Shown here one piece after another: positions 8,691 through 17,067 of a stretch of DNA of 64,000 bases. How positions within the stretch are numbered: the first letter of the stretch is position 1; every line of letters starts with the position of its first letter. The notes below the pieces were generated by a model that did not search any database, was not told the DNA's origin, and was given only the letters and a program-made list of their open reading frames with translations. The stretch spans positions 2,294,001-2,358,000 of the forward strand of contig NZ_CP004353.1 in the NCBI RefSeq assembly GCF_000550805.1. Direction: 5' to 3'. The DNA comes from Corynebacterium vitaeruminis DSM 20294. Lineage in GTDB: Bacteria; Actinomycetota; Actinomycetes; Mycobacteriales; Mycobacteriaceae. The translations under genes and the position numbers were made by a program.

Positions 8691-9619
8691 CGCAGCATCA
8701 GCTGACCAACCGGTCGGCATCCTTTCTCAACAGTGCACTGGGGCTGTACAACAGGGTGGCGGTTAAGGCCTCCCACCAGGTAATCAAGCGGTATTCCACC
8801 AGCTTCAGCATGGCCACCCTGATGTTGTCGCCGCAGATCCGCCGGGACATCCGCAACCTGTACTCCGTGGTGCGCATCGCCGACGAGATCGTCGACGGCA
8901 CCGCGCTGGCCGCCGGGTACACCCCAGCCGAACTGGGCACGCTTCTCGACGACTACGAGGCCGCCGTCCTCGCCGCGCCCGCGCAGCATTTCCACACCGA
9001 TCTGGTCCTCCAGGCCTACGGCGACACCGCGAGGCGCTGCGATTTCCAGGATGAACACGTGGTGGCGTTCTTCGCCTCCATGCGTCGGGATCTGACGGCC
9101 AGTGAACACGACCCGGGTAGTTTCGAGGCCTATGTCTACGGTTCCGCAGAGGTCATCGGATTGTTGTGCCTGAGTGTGTTCAACCAGGGCCAGCCGGTCA
9201 GCGCCGCCCGTCAACAGCGCATGCGGGAAGGAGCCCGTGCCCTGGGGGCCGCCTTCCAGAAGATCAACTTCCTGCGTGATCTGGCCGAGGATCAGCAGGA
9301 ACTGGGACGCACCTACTTCCCCGGCACCACCACCGGGGCACTGACCGAGCCGCAGAAACAGCAGCTCATCACCGATATTCGGGGGGATCTGGCCACTGCC
9401 GAACGCACCTACCCGGCACTGCCGGTGCAGGCGCGGATCGGTGTGATCGCAGCCGCCCTGTTGTTTGAGGGTCTCACCGACCGGATCGAGCAGACCCCGG
9501 CAGCGAAACTACTGGAGGAGCGCATCAGTATCCCCGTCACCACCAAACTCATGATTCTGGGCAGGGCCACCATGAAAGGCCTGTCCATGAGCATCTACAG
9601 AAAGAAGCAACAGGCATGA
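8687..9619 (+). CDS. crtB: Phytoene synthase
   Basis: 310 residues of the squalene/phytoene synthase family. Two Asp-rich motifs bind the Mg-diphosphates: VRIADEIVD (around residues 63-71) and INFLRDLAEDQQELGRTYFP (around 197-216). Catalyses head-to-head condensation of two GGPP to phytoene. Overlaps the preceding MMPL gene by four bases and the following crtI by four bases (ATGA), so the three are read as a tightly coupled unit. Confidence 0.93.
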   Translation: MTQHQLTNRSASFLNSALGLYNRVAVKASHQVIKRYSTSFSMATLMLSPQIRRDIRNLYSVVRIADEIVDGTALAAGYTPAELGTLLDDYEAAVLAAPAQHFHTDLVLQAYGDTARRCDFQDEHVVAFFASMRRDLTASEHDPGSFEAYVYGSAEVIGLLCLSVFNQGQPVSAARQQRMREGARALGAAFQKINFLRDLAEDQQELGRTYFPGTTTGALTEPQKQQLITDIRGDLATAERTYPALPVQARIGVIAAALLFEGLTDRIEQTPAAKLLEERISIPVTTKLMILGRATMKGLSMSIYRKKQQA

Positions 9620-11232
9620 CCGGAAACAACAGGGTTGGTTCAGCAGTAGTCATCGGTGCCGGCGTGGCAGGACTTGCCACCGCTGCTCTCCTGGGCCGCG
9701 ATGGTTGGGATGTCACCATTGTGGAGAAGAATGCCAATGTGGGTGGCCGCGCCGGCTCCCTGGAGATCGACGGTTTCGACGGTTTCCGCTGGGACACCGG
9801 ACCGTCCTGGTATCTCATGCCCGAGGCCTTCGACCACTTCTTCGCCCTGTTCGGTACAACGACCGAGGATCACTTGGACCTGGTGGATCTGACCCCGGGT
9901 TACCGGGTGTTCTCCGGGAATACGGCCACGGTGGATGTGCCCACCGGTCGTGAGGAGGCCGCCGCCCTGTTCGAATCGATCGAACCGGGTGCCGGTGCGA
10001 AACTGCTGACCTATCTCGACGGGGCGGAGGATGCCTACAACATCGCCATCGACCGTTTCCTCTACAACACCTTCTCCGAACTCGGCCCCCTGCTGCACAG
10101 GGATGTGCTCAGCCGTGCCGGCCGCCTGGCCTCCCTGCTGACCCGTTCACTTGAATCCTATGTCAACAGCCAATTCGAGAACCCCATCCTGCGACAGATC
10201 CTCACCTACCCGGCGGTGTTCCTGTCCTCCCGCCCCGAGGGCACCCCGTCGATGTACCACCTGATGAGCCACACCGACCTGGTGCAGGGTGTGAAATACC
10301 CGATCGGCGGGTTCACGGCGGTGGTCACCGCGCTGCACAAGCTCGCCATCGAACACGGTGTGAACTTCCGTCTGTCCACCGAGGCCATCTCCATCAATAC
10401 CGCCAAGGTCGGTGGCAAGACCATCACTACCGATGTCAGTGTTCTGCACGACGGTGAGCTGGCGAAGATCCCGGCGGACATCGTGGTCTCCGCGGGTGAT
10501 CTCCACCATACCGAGAACAACCTCCTGCCGAAGAAGTTGCGTACCTACCCGGAGCGCTACTGGTCCACCCGCAACCCCGGCATCGGTGCGGTGCTGGTCT
10601 ATCTGGGTGTCAAGGGCAAGTTGGAGCAGCTGGACCACCACAACCTGTTCTTCAGCGAGGACTGGACCGATGACTTCGCCGTGGTCTTCGACGGCCCGCA
10701 GGCCACCCGCCCCTCAAACGCCTCGGAATCGATCTACGTCTCCATGCCGTCCGCCTCCGAGGACGGTGTGGCACCGGAGGGACATGAGAACCTGTTCATC
10801 CTCGTGCCCACCAAGGCCACCAGCAGCATTGGTCACGGGGATGCCTACCTGCCGGAGGCCTCCGCCACGGTGGAGGCCATCGCCGAACACGCCATCAACC
10901 AGATCGCAGCCCAGGCCGGGATTAAGGACCTGCGGGAGCGGATCGTCGTCAAGCGCACCCTCGGCCCGGCCGACTTCGAGCGCCGCTACCACTCCTGGCT
11001 CGGCAGCGCGCTGGGCCCGGCGCACACCCTGGCTCAGTCCGCGTTTCTGCGCGGACGCAACAAGTCACGCAAGATCGACACCCTCTTCTACGCCGGTGCG
11101 ACCACCGTGCCGGGTGTGGGTATCCCCATGTGCCTGATCTCAGCGGAGAACATCCTCAAGCGGCTGCATGCCGACACCACCCCCGGTCCCCTGCCGGAGC
11201 CGGTGCCCAATGCTGCCAGATCAGTAGGGTAA
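9616..11232 (+). CDS. crtI: Phytoene desaturase
   Basis: 538 residues, a FAD-dependent CrtI-type desaturase/isomerase. N-terminal dinucleotide-binding motif VIGAGVAGLATAALLGRDGWDVTIVEK (residues ~13-39) and GGRAGSL; C-terminal CrtI signature FYAGATTVPGVGIPMCLISAENI near the end. Converts phytoene to lycopene by four desaturations. Starts inside the crtB stop (ATGA) and ends five bases before the GTG of crtYe. Confidence 0.94.
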   Translation: MTGNNRVGSAVVIGAGVAGLATAALLGRDGWDVTIVEKNANVGGRAGSLEIDGFDGFRWDTGPSWYLMPEAFDHFFALFGTTTEDHLDLVDLTPGYRVFSGNTATVDVPTGREEAAALFESIEPGAGAKLLTYLDGAEDAYNIAIDRFLYNTFSELGPLLHRDVLSRAGRLASLLTRSLESYVNSQFENPILRQILTYPAVFLSSRPEGTPSMYHLMSHTDLVQGVKYPIGGFTAVVTALHKLAIEHGVNFRLSTEAISINTAKVGGKTITTDVSVLHDGELAKIPADIVVSAGDLHHTENNLLPKKLRTYPERYWSTRNPGIGAVLVYLGVKGKLEQLDHHNLFFSEDWTDDFAVVFDGPQATRPSNASESIYVSMPSASEDGVAPEGHENLFILVPTKATSSIGHGDAYLPEASATVEAIAEHAINQIAAQAGIKDLRERIVVKRTLGPADFERRYHSWLGSALGPAHTLAQSAFLRGRNKSRKIDTLFYAGATTVPGVGIPMCLISAENILKRLHADTTPGPLPEPVPNAARSVG

Positions 11233-11236
11233 ATAC

Positions 11237-11635
11237 GTGACTGATTTCCTGATGTCCTTCATCTATCTGGGTTCGCTGATCGTCTTCATCGGCTGCATGG
11301 TGTTATGTGACCACCGGTGGAAGCTCGGCTTCTTCCGCAACGCACCCCGTGCCGCCCTGGCGATCGGTGTTACCTATGTCGGATTCCTGCTGTGGGATGT
11401 GCTCGGCATTATCACCGGCACCTTCTACCGTGGTGATTCCCCCTATATGACGGGCATCGATTTAGCTCCCCACATGCCGATTGAGGAGCTGTTCTTCCTG
11501 TTCTTCCTGTGTTACCTCACCCTGAATCTGACCTCCGCGGTCAGCCTGGTGTTGAAAACCCCGCTGCCTGAGCAGCGGGGGGGTACCACCCAGCCCGCCG
11601 ATGCTGCAGCACCTACCGGGGAGGCCCGAGCATGA
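11237..11635 (+). CDS. crtYe: C50 carotenoid epsilon-cyclase subunit CrtYe
   Basis: 132 residues with three TM helices and the short PxE(E/D) motif of the CrtYc/YcD lycopene-cyclase family (PIEELFFLFFLCY). Small membrane subunit that works as a heterodimer with CrtYf to close the epsilon rings of flavuxanthin to decaprenoxanthin. Starts with GTG at 11237; the last four bases overlap the ATG of crtYf. The hydrophilic tail (GGTTQPADAAAPTGEARA) is poorly conserved in such subunits. Confidence 0.88.
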   Translation: MTDFLMSFIYLGSLIVFIGCMVLCDHRWKLGFFRNAPRAALAIGVTYVGFLLWDVLGIITGTFYRGDSPYMTGIDLAPHMPIEELFFLFFLCYLTLNLTSAVSLVLKTPLPEQRGGTTQPADAAAPTGEARA

Positions 11636-11979
11636 CCTATGTCCTGATGAGCATCCCCTTCCTGGTGTTCGCACTGGTGGCCTTCGTGTTCAAGCGGGCC
11701 AACGGCACCAGGAAGATCACCTGGGTCACCCTGCTCACCACCCTCATCCTGTTCGTGTTGACGATCATCTTCGACAACATCATGGTGTGGGCCGATTTCT
11801 TCGGGTACGGCGACACCCAGCATCTCGGCATCTGGATCGTTCTCATCCCGATCGAGGACCTCTTCTATCCGCTGTTCGCTGCCCTGCTGATCCCCGCGAT
11901 CTGGTTGCCGGGCAATCTGTGGCGCAGGAACAGGGACATCGCAGAAACCGACACATCTTCTGACGCTGAAAGGGCATAA
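11632..11979 (+). CDS. crtYf: C50 carotenoid epsilon-cyclase subunit CrtYf
   Basis: 115 residues, three TM helices, with the second half-cyclase motif PIEDLFYPLFAALL. Partner of CrtYe in the heterodimeric C50 cyclase. ATGA overlap with crtYe supports stoichiometric synthesis. Assignment of Ye versus Yf rests on gene order as in C. glutamicum. Confidence 0.88.
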   Translation: MTYVLMSIPFLVFALVAFVFKRANGTRKITWVTLLTTLILFVLTIIFDNIMVWADFFGYGDTQHLGIWIVLIPIEDLFYPLFAALLIPAIWLPGNLWRRNRDIAETDTSSDAERA

Positions 11980-11988
11980 CTCATTGTG

Positions 11989-12849
11989 ATGGACACAATC
12001 CGTGTGGTGTTCTCCTCCTCCCGCCCCATCAGCTGGGTCAACACCGCCTTCCCCTACTGCCTGGCCTACCTCCTCGGGGGCGGCAGCATGGACTGGCTGT
12101 TCTGGGTGGGGGTGGTCTTCTTCCTCATCCCGTACAACATCGCGATGTACGGGATCAATGATGTCTTCGACTATGAATCGGATATCCGCAACCCCCGTAA
12201 GGGTGGGGTCGAGGGTGCCGTGGTGTCGAAGAAGTACCACCCCACCCTCCTGTGGGCCTCGGCGATCACCACCATCCCCTTCCTGGTGGTCCTCTACGCC
12301 GCCGGCACCTGGATGTCTGCGCTGTGGTTGACCATCTCAGTGTTCGCGGTCATCGCCTATTCCGCGGCGGGCCTGCGGTTCAAGGAACGTCCCCTGCTGG
12401 ACGCGATCACCTCCTCCACCCACTTCACCTCCCCGGCGCTGGTCGGTGCGACCATCACAGGTGCCGACATCTCCACCGCGATGTGGCTCGCCCTGGGGTC
12501 GTTCTTCCTGTGGGGCATGGCCAGCCAGATCCTCGGGGCAGTGCAGGATGTGCGCGCCGACCGCGAGGCCGGTTTGTCCTCCATCGCCACCGCCATGGGC
12601 GCCCGCGGTGCCGCCCGACTGGCCACAGTGCTCTACCTAGCCGCAGCCGCCCTGGTGTTCCTGCTGCCCTCGCCCGCGTGGATCGTCGGCATCGCCGCGG
12701 TGACCTATGTGCTCAATGCGGGCCGTTTCTGGAATATCACCGATGACACCTGTGAGAGCGCCAACCGTGGTTGGAAGGTCTTCCTCTGGTTGAACTACCT
12801 GGTCGGCGCGGTGGTGTCCATGACCCTGATCAGTGTCTACCTCGTGTAG
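11989..12849 (+). CDS. crtEb: Lycopene elongase (prenyltransferase)
   Basis: About 286 residues, UbiA-family polytopic prenyltransferase. First Asp-rich motif NDVFDYESD (around residues 60-68), second region DVRADREAG, and about eight TM helices. Adds C5 units to both ends of lycopene to make the C50 flavuxanthin, which the CrtYe/f cyclase then closes. Start: GTG 11986 is directly followed by ATG 11989, and either may be used. Last gene of the operon; a copy of the GCTTGTCGAC repeat follows three bases after its stop. Confidence 0.9.
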   Translation: MDTIRVVFSSSRPISWVNTAFPYCLAYLLGGGSMDWLFWVGVVFFLIPYNIAMYGINDVFDYESDIRNPRKGGVEGAVVSKKYHPTLLWASAITTIPFLVVLYAAGTWMSALWLTISVFAVIAYSAAGLRFKERPLLDAITSSTHFTSPALVGATITGADISTAMWLALGSFFLWGMASQILGAVQDVRADREAGLSSIATAMGARGAARLATVLYLAAAALVFLLPSPAWIVGIAAVTYVLNAGRFWNITDDTCESANRGWKVFLWLNYLVGAVVSMTLISVYLV

Positions 12850-12852
12850 GGA

Positions 12853-12865
12853 GCTTGTCGACGCC
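12853..12865 (-). repeat. Dispersed repeat copy (core GTCGACAAGC)
   Basis: GCTTGTCGACGCC directly after the crtEb stop; only the core of the longer repeat is kept. It lies on the left side of the IS3 scar, where such copies are rarer. Confidence 0.45.
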
Positions 12866-12873
12866 CCGACCCT

Positions 12874-14277
12874 CTACCGGAAATCGCGCGAACCCCTGCT
12901 GAGCCACTCCCCGACAGACAGGGGCTCCAATTTGTCCGCCACCACATTCACCGCCCCGGTGGCATTCTGCACAATCCCGCGGACGATCAGCGTTTTCGCG
13001 GTGCGGGCCAGCACCCGCTGCCGGTCCCACAACCCGGGTGAGACCATGACGTTCATCAGGCCGGTCTCATCCTCCAGGCCGAGGAAAGTCACCCCGGAGG
13101 CGGTCTGGGGACGCTGTCGGTGGGTGACCACCCCGGCGATCCGCACGCGGGTGCCGTCCGCCACATCGGTGAGCAGCCGGTCCGCGGGCACGACACCGAG
13201 GGATTCCAGGTGGGCGCGCAGCAGGGCCATGGGTTGGGCATCAGGGGTGACCCCGGTGGCCGCGATGCTGGTGGCCATCAGCTCGAAGGCACTCATACCG
13301 GGCAGGGCTGGCGCCTCGATCGCAGAGATTCCAGGTAGCATCCCGGGGCGTTCGGTGGCGGCGATCCCCGCCTGCCACAGAGCTTCTCGACGACCCACCC
13401 CCAGGCAGTCCAGTGCCCCGGCGCGGGCGAGGGCCTCGATGTGGGCCACGCCCAGGTCAGCCCGGCGCGACAGATCCGGGATGGAAGCGTACGGGGCATG
13501 CTCCGCGATGCGGCGGGTGGCGTCCTCCCCCAGTCCTTTCACCAGGTCCAGGCCGAGGCGAATATGACCGTCGGGGGCATCGGCCTGGACGCCGGACTCG
13601 TTGATGCTGATGGGCAGGATCGTGATGCCGTGGCGGCGGGCATCGGCGATGAGGGACTGCGGGGAGTAGAACCCCATCGGTTGGGCGCGGAGCAGGCCTG
13701 CGCAGAATTCAGCCGGGTAGTGGTGTTTGAACCATGCGGAGAAGTACACCAGGGTGGCAAACGACTGAGAGTGGGATTCGGGGAAACCATAGGCGGCGAA
13801 CGCCACCATCTTGTTCCACAGTTTGTCGGCGGTGTCCCCGGTGATCCCGTGGGTGTCGGCAAGTCCCTGGTAGAAACGCGACCGTAGCGCCGCCATGCGG
13901 GTGGGGGAACGTTTGGAGCCCATGGCGCGTCGTAAAGCATCCGCCTCCCCGCCGGTGAATCCGGCGGCATCGACGGCGATCTGCATGATCTGTTCCTGGA
14001 ACAGCGGGATGCCGAGGGTCTTGCCCAGGGATTTCTCCAGGACGGGATGGTCATAGGTGACGGGCTCCTCGCCGCCGCGTCGGCGCAGGTAGGGGTGGAC
14101 GGATCCGCCCTGGATGGGGCCGGGGCGGATGAGGGCGACCTCCACCACCAGGTCGAAGAAGGTCCGTGGTTTCAGGCGTGGCAGGGTGGACATCTGAGCG
14201 CGGGACTCCACCTGGAACACCCCCACGGCGTCGGCGCGGCACAACATGTCATAGACACCCGCGTCGGCGAGGTCGAG
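12874..14277 (-). pseudogene. dnaE2: Error-prone DNA polymerase DnaE2, 5' half missing
   Basis: The frame encodes the C-terminal ~467 residues of a DnaE-type polymerase III alpha subunit: VGVFQVESRAQMSTLPRLKP, VEVALIRPGPIQGGSVHPYL, FQEQIMQIAVDAAGFTGGEAD, FAAYGFPESHSQSFA, then helix-hairpin-helix and OB-fold regions typical of DnaE2. A complete DnaE2 has over 1,000 residues; the PHP domain and the catalytic palm aspartates are missing. Homology ends abruptly at about 14277, where LDLADAGVYD meets a TAA. The first in-frame ATG is at 14247. C. glutamicum carries dnaE2 near its crt cluster, so the fragment fits the crt neighbourhood and was cut by a rearrangement. Confidence 0.85.
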
Positions 14278-14694
14278 TTACCAGAGGTTGACCGCGATGC
14301 CACGGTGGCGCTGACCACGGCCGGACTGGTGGCATGTTCCTCCCCGTCGAATGAGAACCCCTCCCGTGCAATGATCAGACTCCGGAGGATACCGCGTTCG
14401 CGAAGTATCTCGACACCGGTGAGATCCCGACTACGGGTGATGAACCGTTCCGTTTCGAGATCACCGACAACCACTATGATGCCTGTGATCACATCAGCTG
14501 GCTTGGATTGACCGGCACCACCCAGCCCGCGGGGGAGCAGGAGGACACCAGCGGTTTTGTTGTCTTCTTCCAGGACGGTGATCTGGTCACCGATCCCCGG
14601 CCGGTCCAGATGGGGTCAGCTCCGTTTGTCGACCGTAATGACGCCGATGACCAGGCCATCGTTCAGTTCGGTCACTACGCGCCTCCCGGTGAGG
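14275..14694 (+). pseudogene. LppP/LprE-type lipoprotein remnant
   Basis: A decayed gene in two frames. The first (from 14275) carries a lipobox-like end of a signal peptide, TTAGLVACSSPSNE. The second, reached by a frameshift near 14350, encodes TPEDTAFAKYLDTGEIPTTG and then YDACDHISWLGLTG, SGFVVFFQDGDLV and AIVQFGHYAPPGE, which fit the YDPCAALSW / LF..G / YRWPRPGE pattern of the LppP/LprE lipoprotein family. It lacks a start and its last residues. It abuts the truncated dnaE2 on the left and the IS3 end on the right. Confidence 0.6.
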
Positions 14695-14767
14695 TCGGAC
14701 CTGACCCCTGTTTGGTAGACACCCGACAACCCGGCTTTCTGCCGGGGAAGAAAGGTAACCTGCCACC

Positions 14768-15079
14768 ATGCCCAGCAAGACCTACACCGAGGAATTCCGC
14801 CGCGACGCGGTCGCCCTCTACGAGAATTCCCCCGGCGTATCGATCAACGCCCTCGCCGCCGAACTCGGCGTCAACCGCAACACCCTCCAGATCTGGGTCC
14901 GCAAATATGGCACCGGCGCCCGCACCACCACCAGCACCGAGGCCGCCTCGCAGACCCCGACATCGGTGACCGATGCCGAACGTATCCGCCAGCTGGAACG
15001 GGAAAACGCCCGACTGAAGGAAGAGCGCGACATTCTGCGCAAGGCCGCGAAATATTTTGCGGAAGAGACGACCTGGTGA
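14768..15079 (+). CDS. IS3-family transposase OrfA
   Basis: 103 residues. N-terminal helix-turn-helix (YTEEFRRDAVALYENSPGVSINALAAELGVNRNTLQIWVRKY, residues ~5-47) that binds the IS ends, followed by a leucine-zipper coiled coil (RIRQLERENARLKEERDILRKAAKYFAEE) for dimerisation. The stop TGA overlaps the GTG start of OrfB (GTGA, 15076-15079). IS3 elements normally make an OrfAB fusion by programmed -1 frameshifting; I saw no strong A-rich slippery heptamer, so coupling by overlap is an alternative. Confidence 0.9.
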   Translation: MPSKTYTEEFRRDAVALYENSPGVSINALAAELGVNRNTLQIWVRKYGTGARTTTSTEAASQTPTSVTDAERIRQLERENARLKEERDILRKAAKYFAEETTW

Positions 15080-15972
15080 TCCGCTTCCAGTTCGTTGACG
15101 ACGCCAAGAACAGCCATTCGGTCAAGCGGTTATGTGAGGTTCTGAAACTCAACCGGTCCTCGTACTACAAATGGACAAACACCTCCTCCGCCAGGACACA
15201 ACGCCTGCTGGGCGACGCGATCCTCGGCGCACGGGTCAAGGCCGTGTTCGGCGCAGAACGCGGCTGCTACGGCTCCAAACGCATCACGGCGCAACTCAAC
15301 GACGACTCGCCCGGCAGTCCGGTCAATCACAAGAAAGTCGCCCGGATCATGCGCTCGTTGCAGCTGGTTCGCTACTCGAAGAAACGCAAGGTCACCACCA
15401 CGGTGTCCGAGGGAAAGAAGCCGGTATTCCCCGATCTCGTGGGAAGGAAGTTCACCGCCCCGGCACCGAACCAGGTCTACGTCGGCGATATCACGTACCT
15501 GCCGATCGCGGACGGGTCGAATATGTACCTGGCCACGGTCATCGACTGTTTCTCCCGCCGGCTGGTAGGCTTCGCGGTCGCCGATCACATGCGTACTTCC
15601 CTGGTCCAGGACGCCCTGGTGATGGCCAAGGGCCAGCGCGGAAGTCTCGACGACGCAATTTTTCACTCGGACCATGGCAGTGTCTACACTTCCCATGCGT
15701 TCCAACAGACGTGCACAACGCTGGGGATCTGGCAGTCGATCCGCGCGATCGGCAGCAGCGCTGATAACGCCCTGGCGGAGTCCTTCAACGCCGCGTTGAA
15801 GCGTGAGGTCCTCCAGGACGCGAAGACGTTTGCCAATCAGTTGCAGTGCCGGCGAGATGTTTTCCGCTGGTGTACCCGCTACAACACCACGCGTCGGCAT
15901 TCCTGGTGCGGGTATCTCGCTCCAGCAGTGTTTGAAGAGCAATGTCCTGTTACGCTGAGATCTGCTTCCTGA
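15076..15972 (+). CDS. IS3-family transposase OrfB (DDE integrase)
   Basis: 298 residues. An HTH_21-type N-terminus (RLCEVLKLNRSSYYKW) is followed by the rve/DDE catalytic core: first Asp in VYVGDITYLPIADG, second in IFHSDHGSVYTSHAF, and Glu in ADNALAESFNAALKRE with the following K/R. All three catalytic residues are present and the frame is open throughout, so the element should be active. The C-terminus (RYNTTRRHSWCGYLAPAVFEEQ) is the usual IS3 ending. Confidence 0.92.
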   Translation: MIRFQFVDDAKNSHSVKRLCEVLKLNRSSYYKWTNTSSARTQRLLGDAILGARVKAVFGAERGCYGSKRITAQLNDDSPGSPVNHKKVARIMRSLQLVRYSKKRKVTTTVSEGKKPVFPDLVGRKFTAPAPNQVYVGDITYLPIADGSNMYLATVIDCFSRRLVGFAVADHMRTSLVQDALVMAKGQRGSLDDAIFHSDHGSVYTSHAFQQTCTTLGIWQSIRAIGSSADNALAESFNAALKREVLQDAKTFANQLQCRRDVFRWCTRYNTTRRHSWCGYLAPAVFEEQCPVTLRSAS

Positions 15973-16011
15973 TCACATCCCCCGTGTCTACTTTCCGGGG
16001 GTCGGGCCCGA

Positions 16012-16634
16012 AGGCCACCCAGCCGATCATGCCGCTGCGGCTGTTCGACAGCCCGGTGCGCGCGGGTGCCGCGGTCGCGCGCCTGCTGTTCGCCGGCTCC
16101 ATGATCGGGTTCTTCTTTAGCACCCAGCTCTTCCAGGACTACCTCGGCTGGACCCCGCTGCAGGCGGCGCTCGGGTTCGTGCCGATGACGCTGCTGCAGT
16201 TCCTCTTCTCCCCCCGCGTGACGAGGCTGGCCGCGCGGGTGGGGATGGCGCCGCTCATCGCCGCCGGGCTGCTGTTCGTGCTCGCGGGTCTTGGCTGGCT
16301 GGCCTTCGCCAGCGGCGGCGCGTCCTACCTCGCCGATGTCCTCGGCCCGATGCTGTTCATCGGTATTGGGCAGGGCATCGCATTTGGGCCCTTGACCAAC
16401 GTCGGCGTGCACGGCGCGGCGTCCGAGGACGCGGGCGCGGCCAGCGGCATGGTCAACACCGCGCACCAGCTGGGTTCGACGCTCGGCATCGCGGTGCTCA
16501 CCGCCGCGTCCGTCCGCACCGACACGATGATCGAGGGCTTCCAGGCGGTCTACGCGGGTGCCGCGGTCATGGTCGGAATCGCGCTCGCTGCCGTGGTCTT
16601 CGTCGTGGCGCCCGCGCTGCGGGGCCGCGGCTAG
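16012..16634 (+). pseudogene. MFS exporter (DHA2 type), 5' part missing
   Basis: About 206 residues of the C-terminal half of a 14-TM major facilitator: PIMPLRLFDSPVRAGA, then helices LLFAGSMIGFFFSTQLFQDYLGW, GFVPMTLLQFLF, MLFIGIGQGIAFGPLTNVGVHGA, and SGMVNTAHQLGSTLGIAVLTA, the drug/H+ antiporter pattern. A complete protein would have 450-500 residues; everything before PIMPLRLF is replaced by the IS3 right end, so it has lost its start and at least half of its helices. Codon style (GGC, GAC, GCG) already matches the genes to the right. Confidence 0.8.
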
Positions 16635-16638
16635 GAAA

Positions 16639-16656
16639 CCGAAGGCGTCGACAAGC
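16639..16656 (+). repeat. Dispersed repeat copy (core GTCGACAAGC)
   Basis: CCGAAGGCGTCGACAAGC, four bases behind the MFS remnant stop and before the csoR-side terminator. Confidence 0.6.
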
Positions 16657-16664
16657 AAAAGCAA

Positions 16665-16695
16665 AACCCCGGGCGGCATCTGACCGCACGGGGTT
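16665..16695. terminator. Terminator behind csoR
   Basis: AACCCCG and CGGGGTT arms with an inner GCGG/CCGC pairing. Placed 15 bases from the csoR stop (minus strand), where a run of T follows the hairpin (complement of the A-rich GCAAAAGCAAAA). Confidence 0.6.
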
Positions 16696-16709
16696 GACTA
16701 GCAGCGTGT

Positions 16710-17030
16710 TTAGCGGGCGAAGCGGGCGACCGCGTCGGAGACTTCCTTGAACTTCTGGTCGGCCACCTCGCCGCCCTCGATGGCGGCGTTGCGCACGCAG
16801 TGGCGCATGTGGTCATCCAGCAGTCCGAGCGCGACGTTGCGCAGGGCCGACTGGGCGGCGGAGACCTGGGTCAAGATGTCGATGCAGTACTTGTCCTCGT
16901 CGATCATCCGCTGGATGCCGCGGATCTGGCCCTCTACGCGCTTGAGCCGCATGAGGTAGCGCTCCTTCTCGGAGATGTAGCCGTGGTGGCTCTGCTCGTG
17001 GGCGGCCTCGGCGGGGGTGTTCTCAGACAT
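16710..17030 (-). CDS. csoR: Copper-sensing repressor CsoR
   Basis: 106 residues, all-helical DUF156/CsoR family. The Cu(I) ligands are visible with the exact family spacing: Cys49 (KYCIDIL), His74 and Cys78 (DDHMRHCV), i.e. C-x24-H-x3-C. The N-terminus is His-rich (HEQSHHG). Apo-CsoR represses the copZ-copA-csoR operon; Cu(I) releases it. It is the third gene of the operon, 37 bases after copA, so it autoregulates. The likely operator is at 19622-19640. Confidence 0.92.
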   Translation of the reverse strand: MSENTPAEAAHEQSHHGYISEKERYLMRLKRVEGQIRGIQRMIDEDKYCIDILTQVSAAQSALRNVALGLLDDHMRHCVRNAAIEGGEVADQKFKEVSDAVARFAR

Positions 17031-17067
17031 CGCTTTTCCTTTCCTAGACTCTCAATCTACCTGCTTG

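Larger units (their letters stand above)
14695..16011 (+). mobile_element. IS3-family insertion sequence, intact
   Basis: About 1,317 bp with two ORFs and imperfect terminal inverted repeats: 21 of 28 positions match, with TCGG.CC.GACCCC and GTAGACAC in both ends. Three-base flanks are identical (AGG at 14692-14694 and 16012-16014), the target duplication length expected for IS3. Both neighbouring genes are truncated at the element, which a simple insertion does not explain. The exact ends are my hand alignment. Confidence 0.75.

Noticed and set aside
14508..14969. Open frame fusing lipoprotein remnant and IS3 start
   Set aside because: It runs from the broken lipoprotein across the IS end into the wrong frame of orfA; an accident of the junction.
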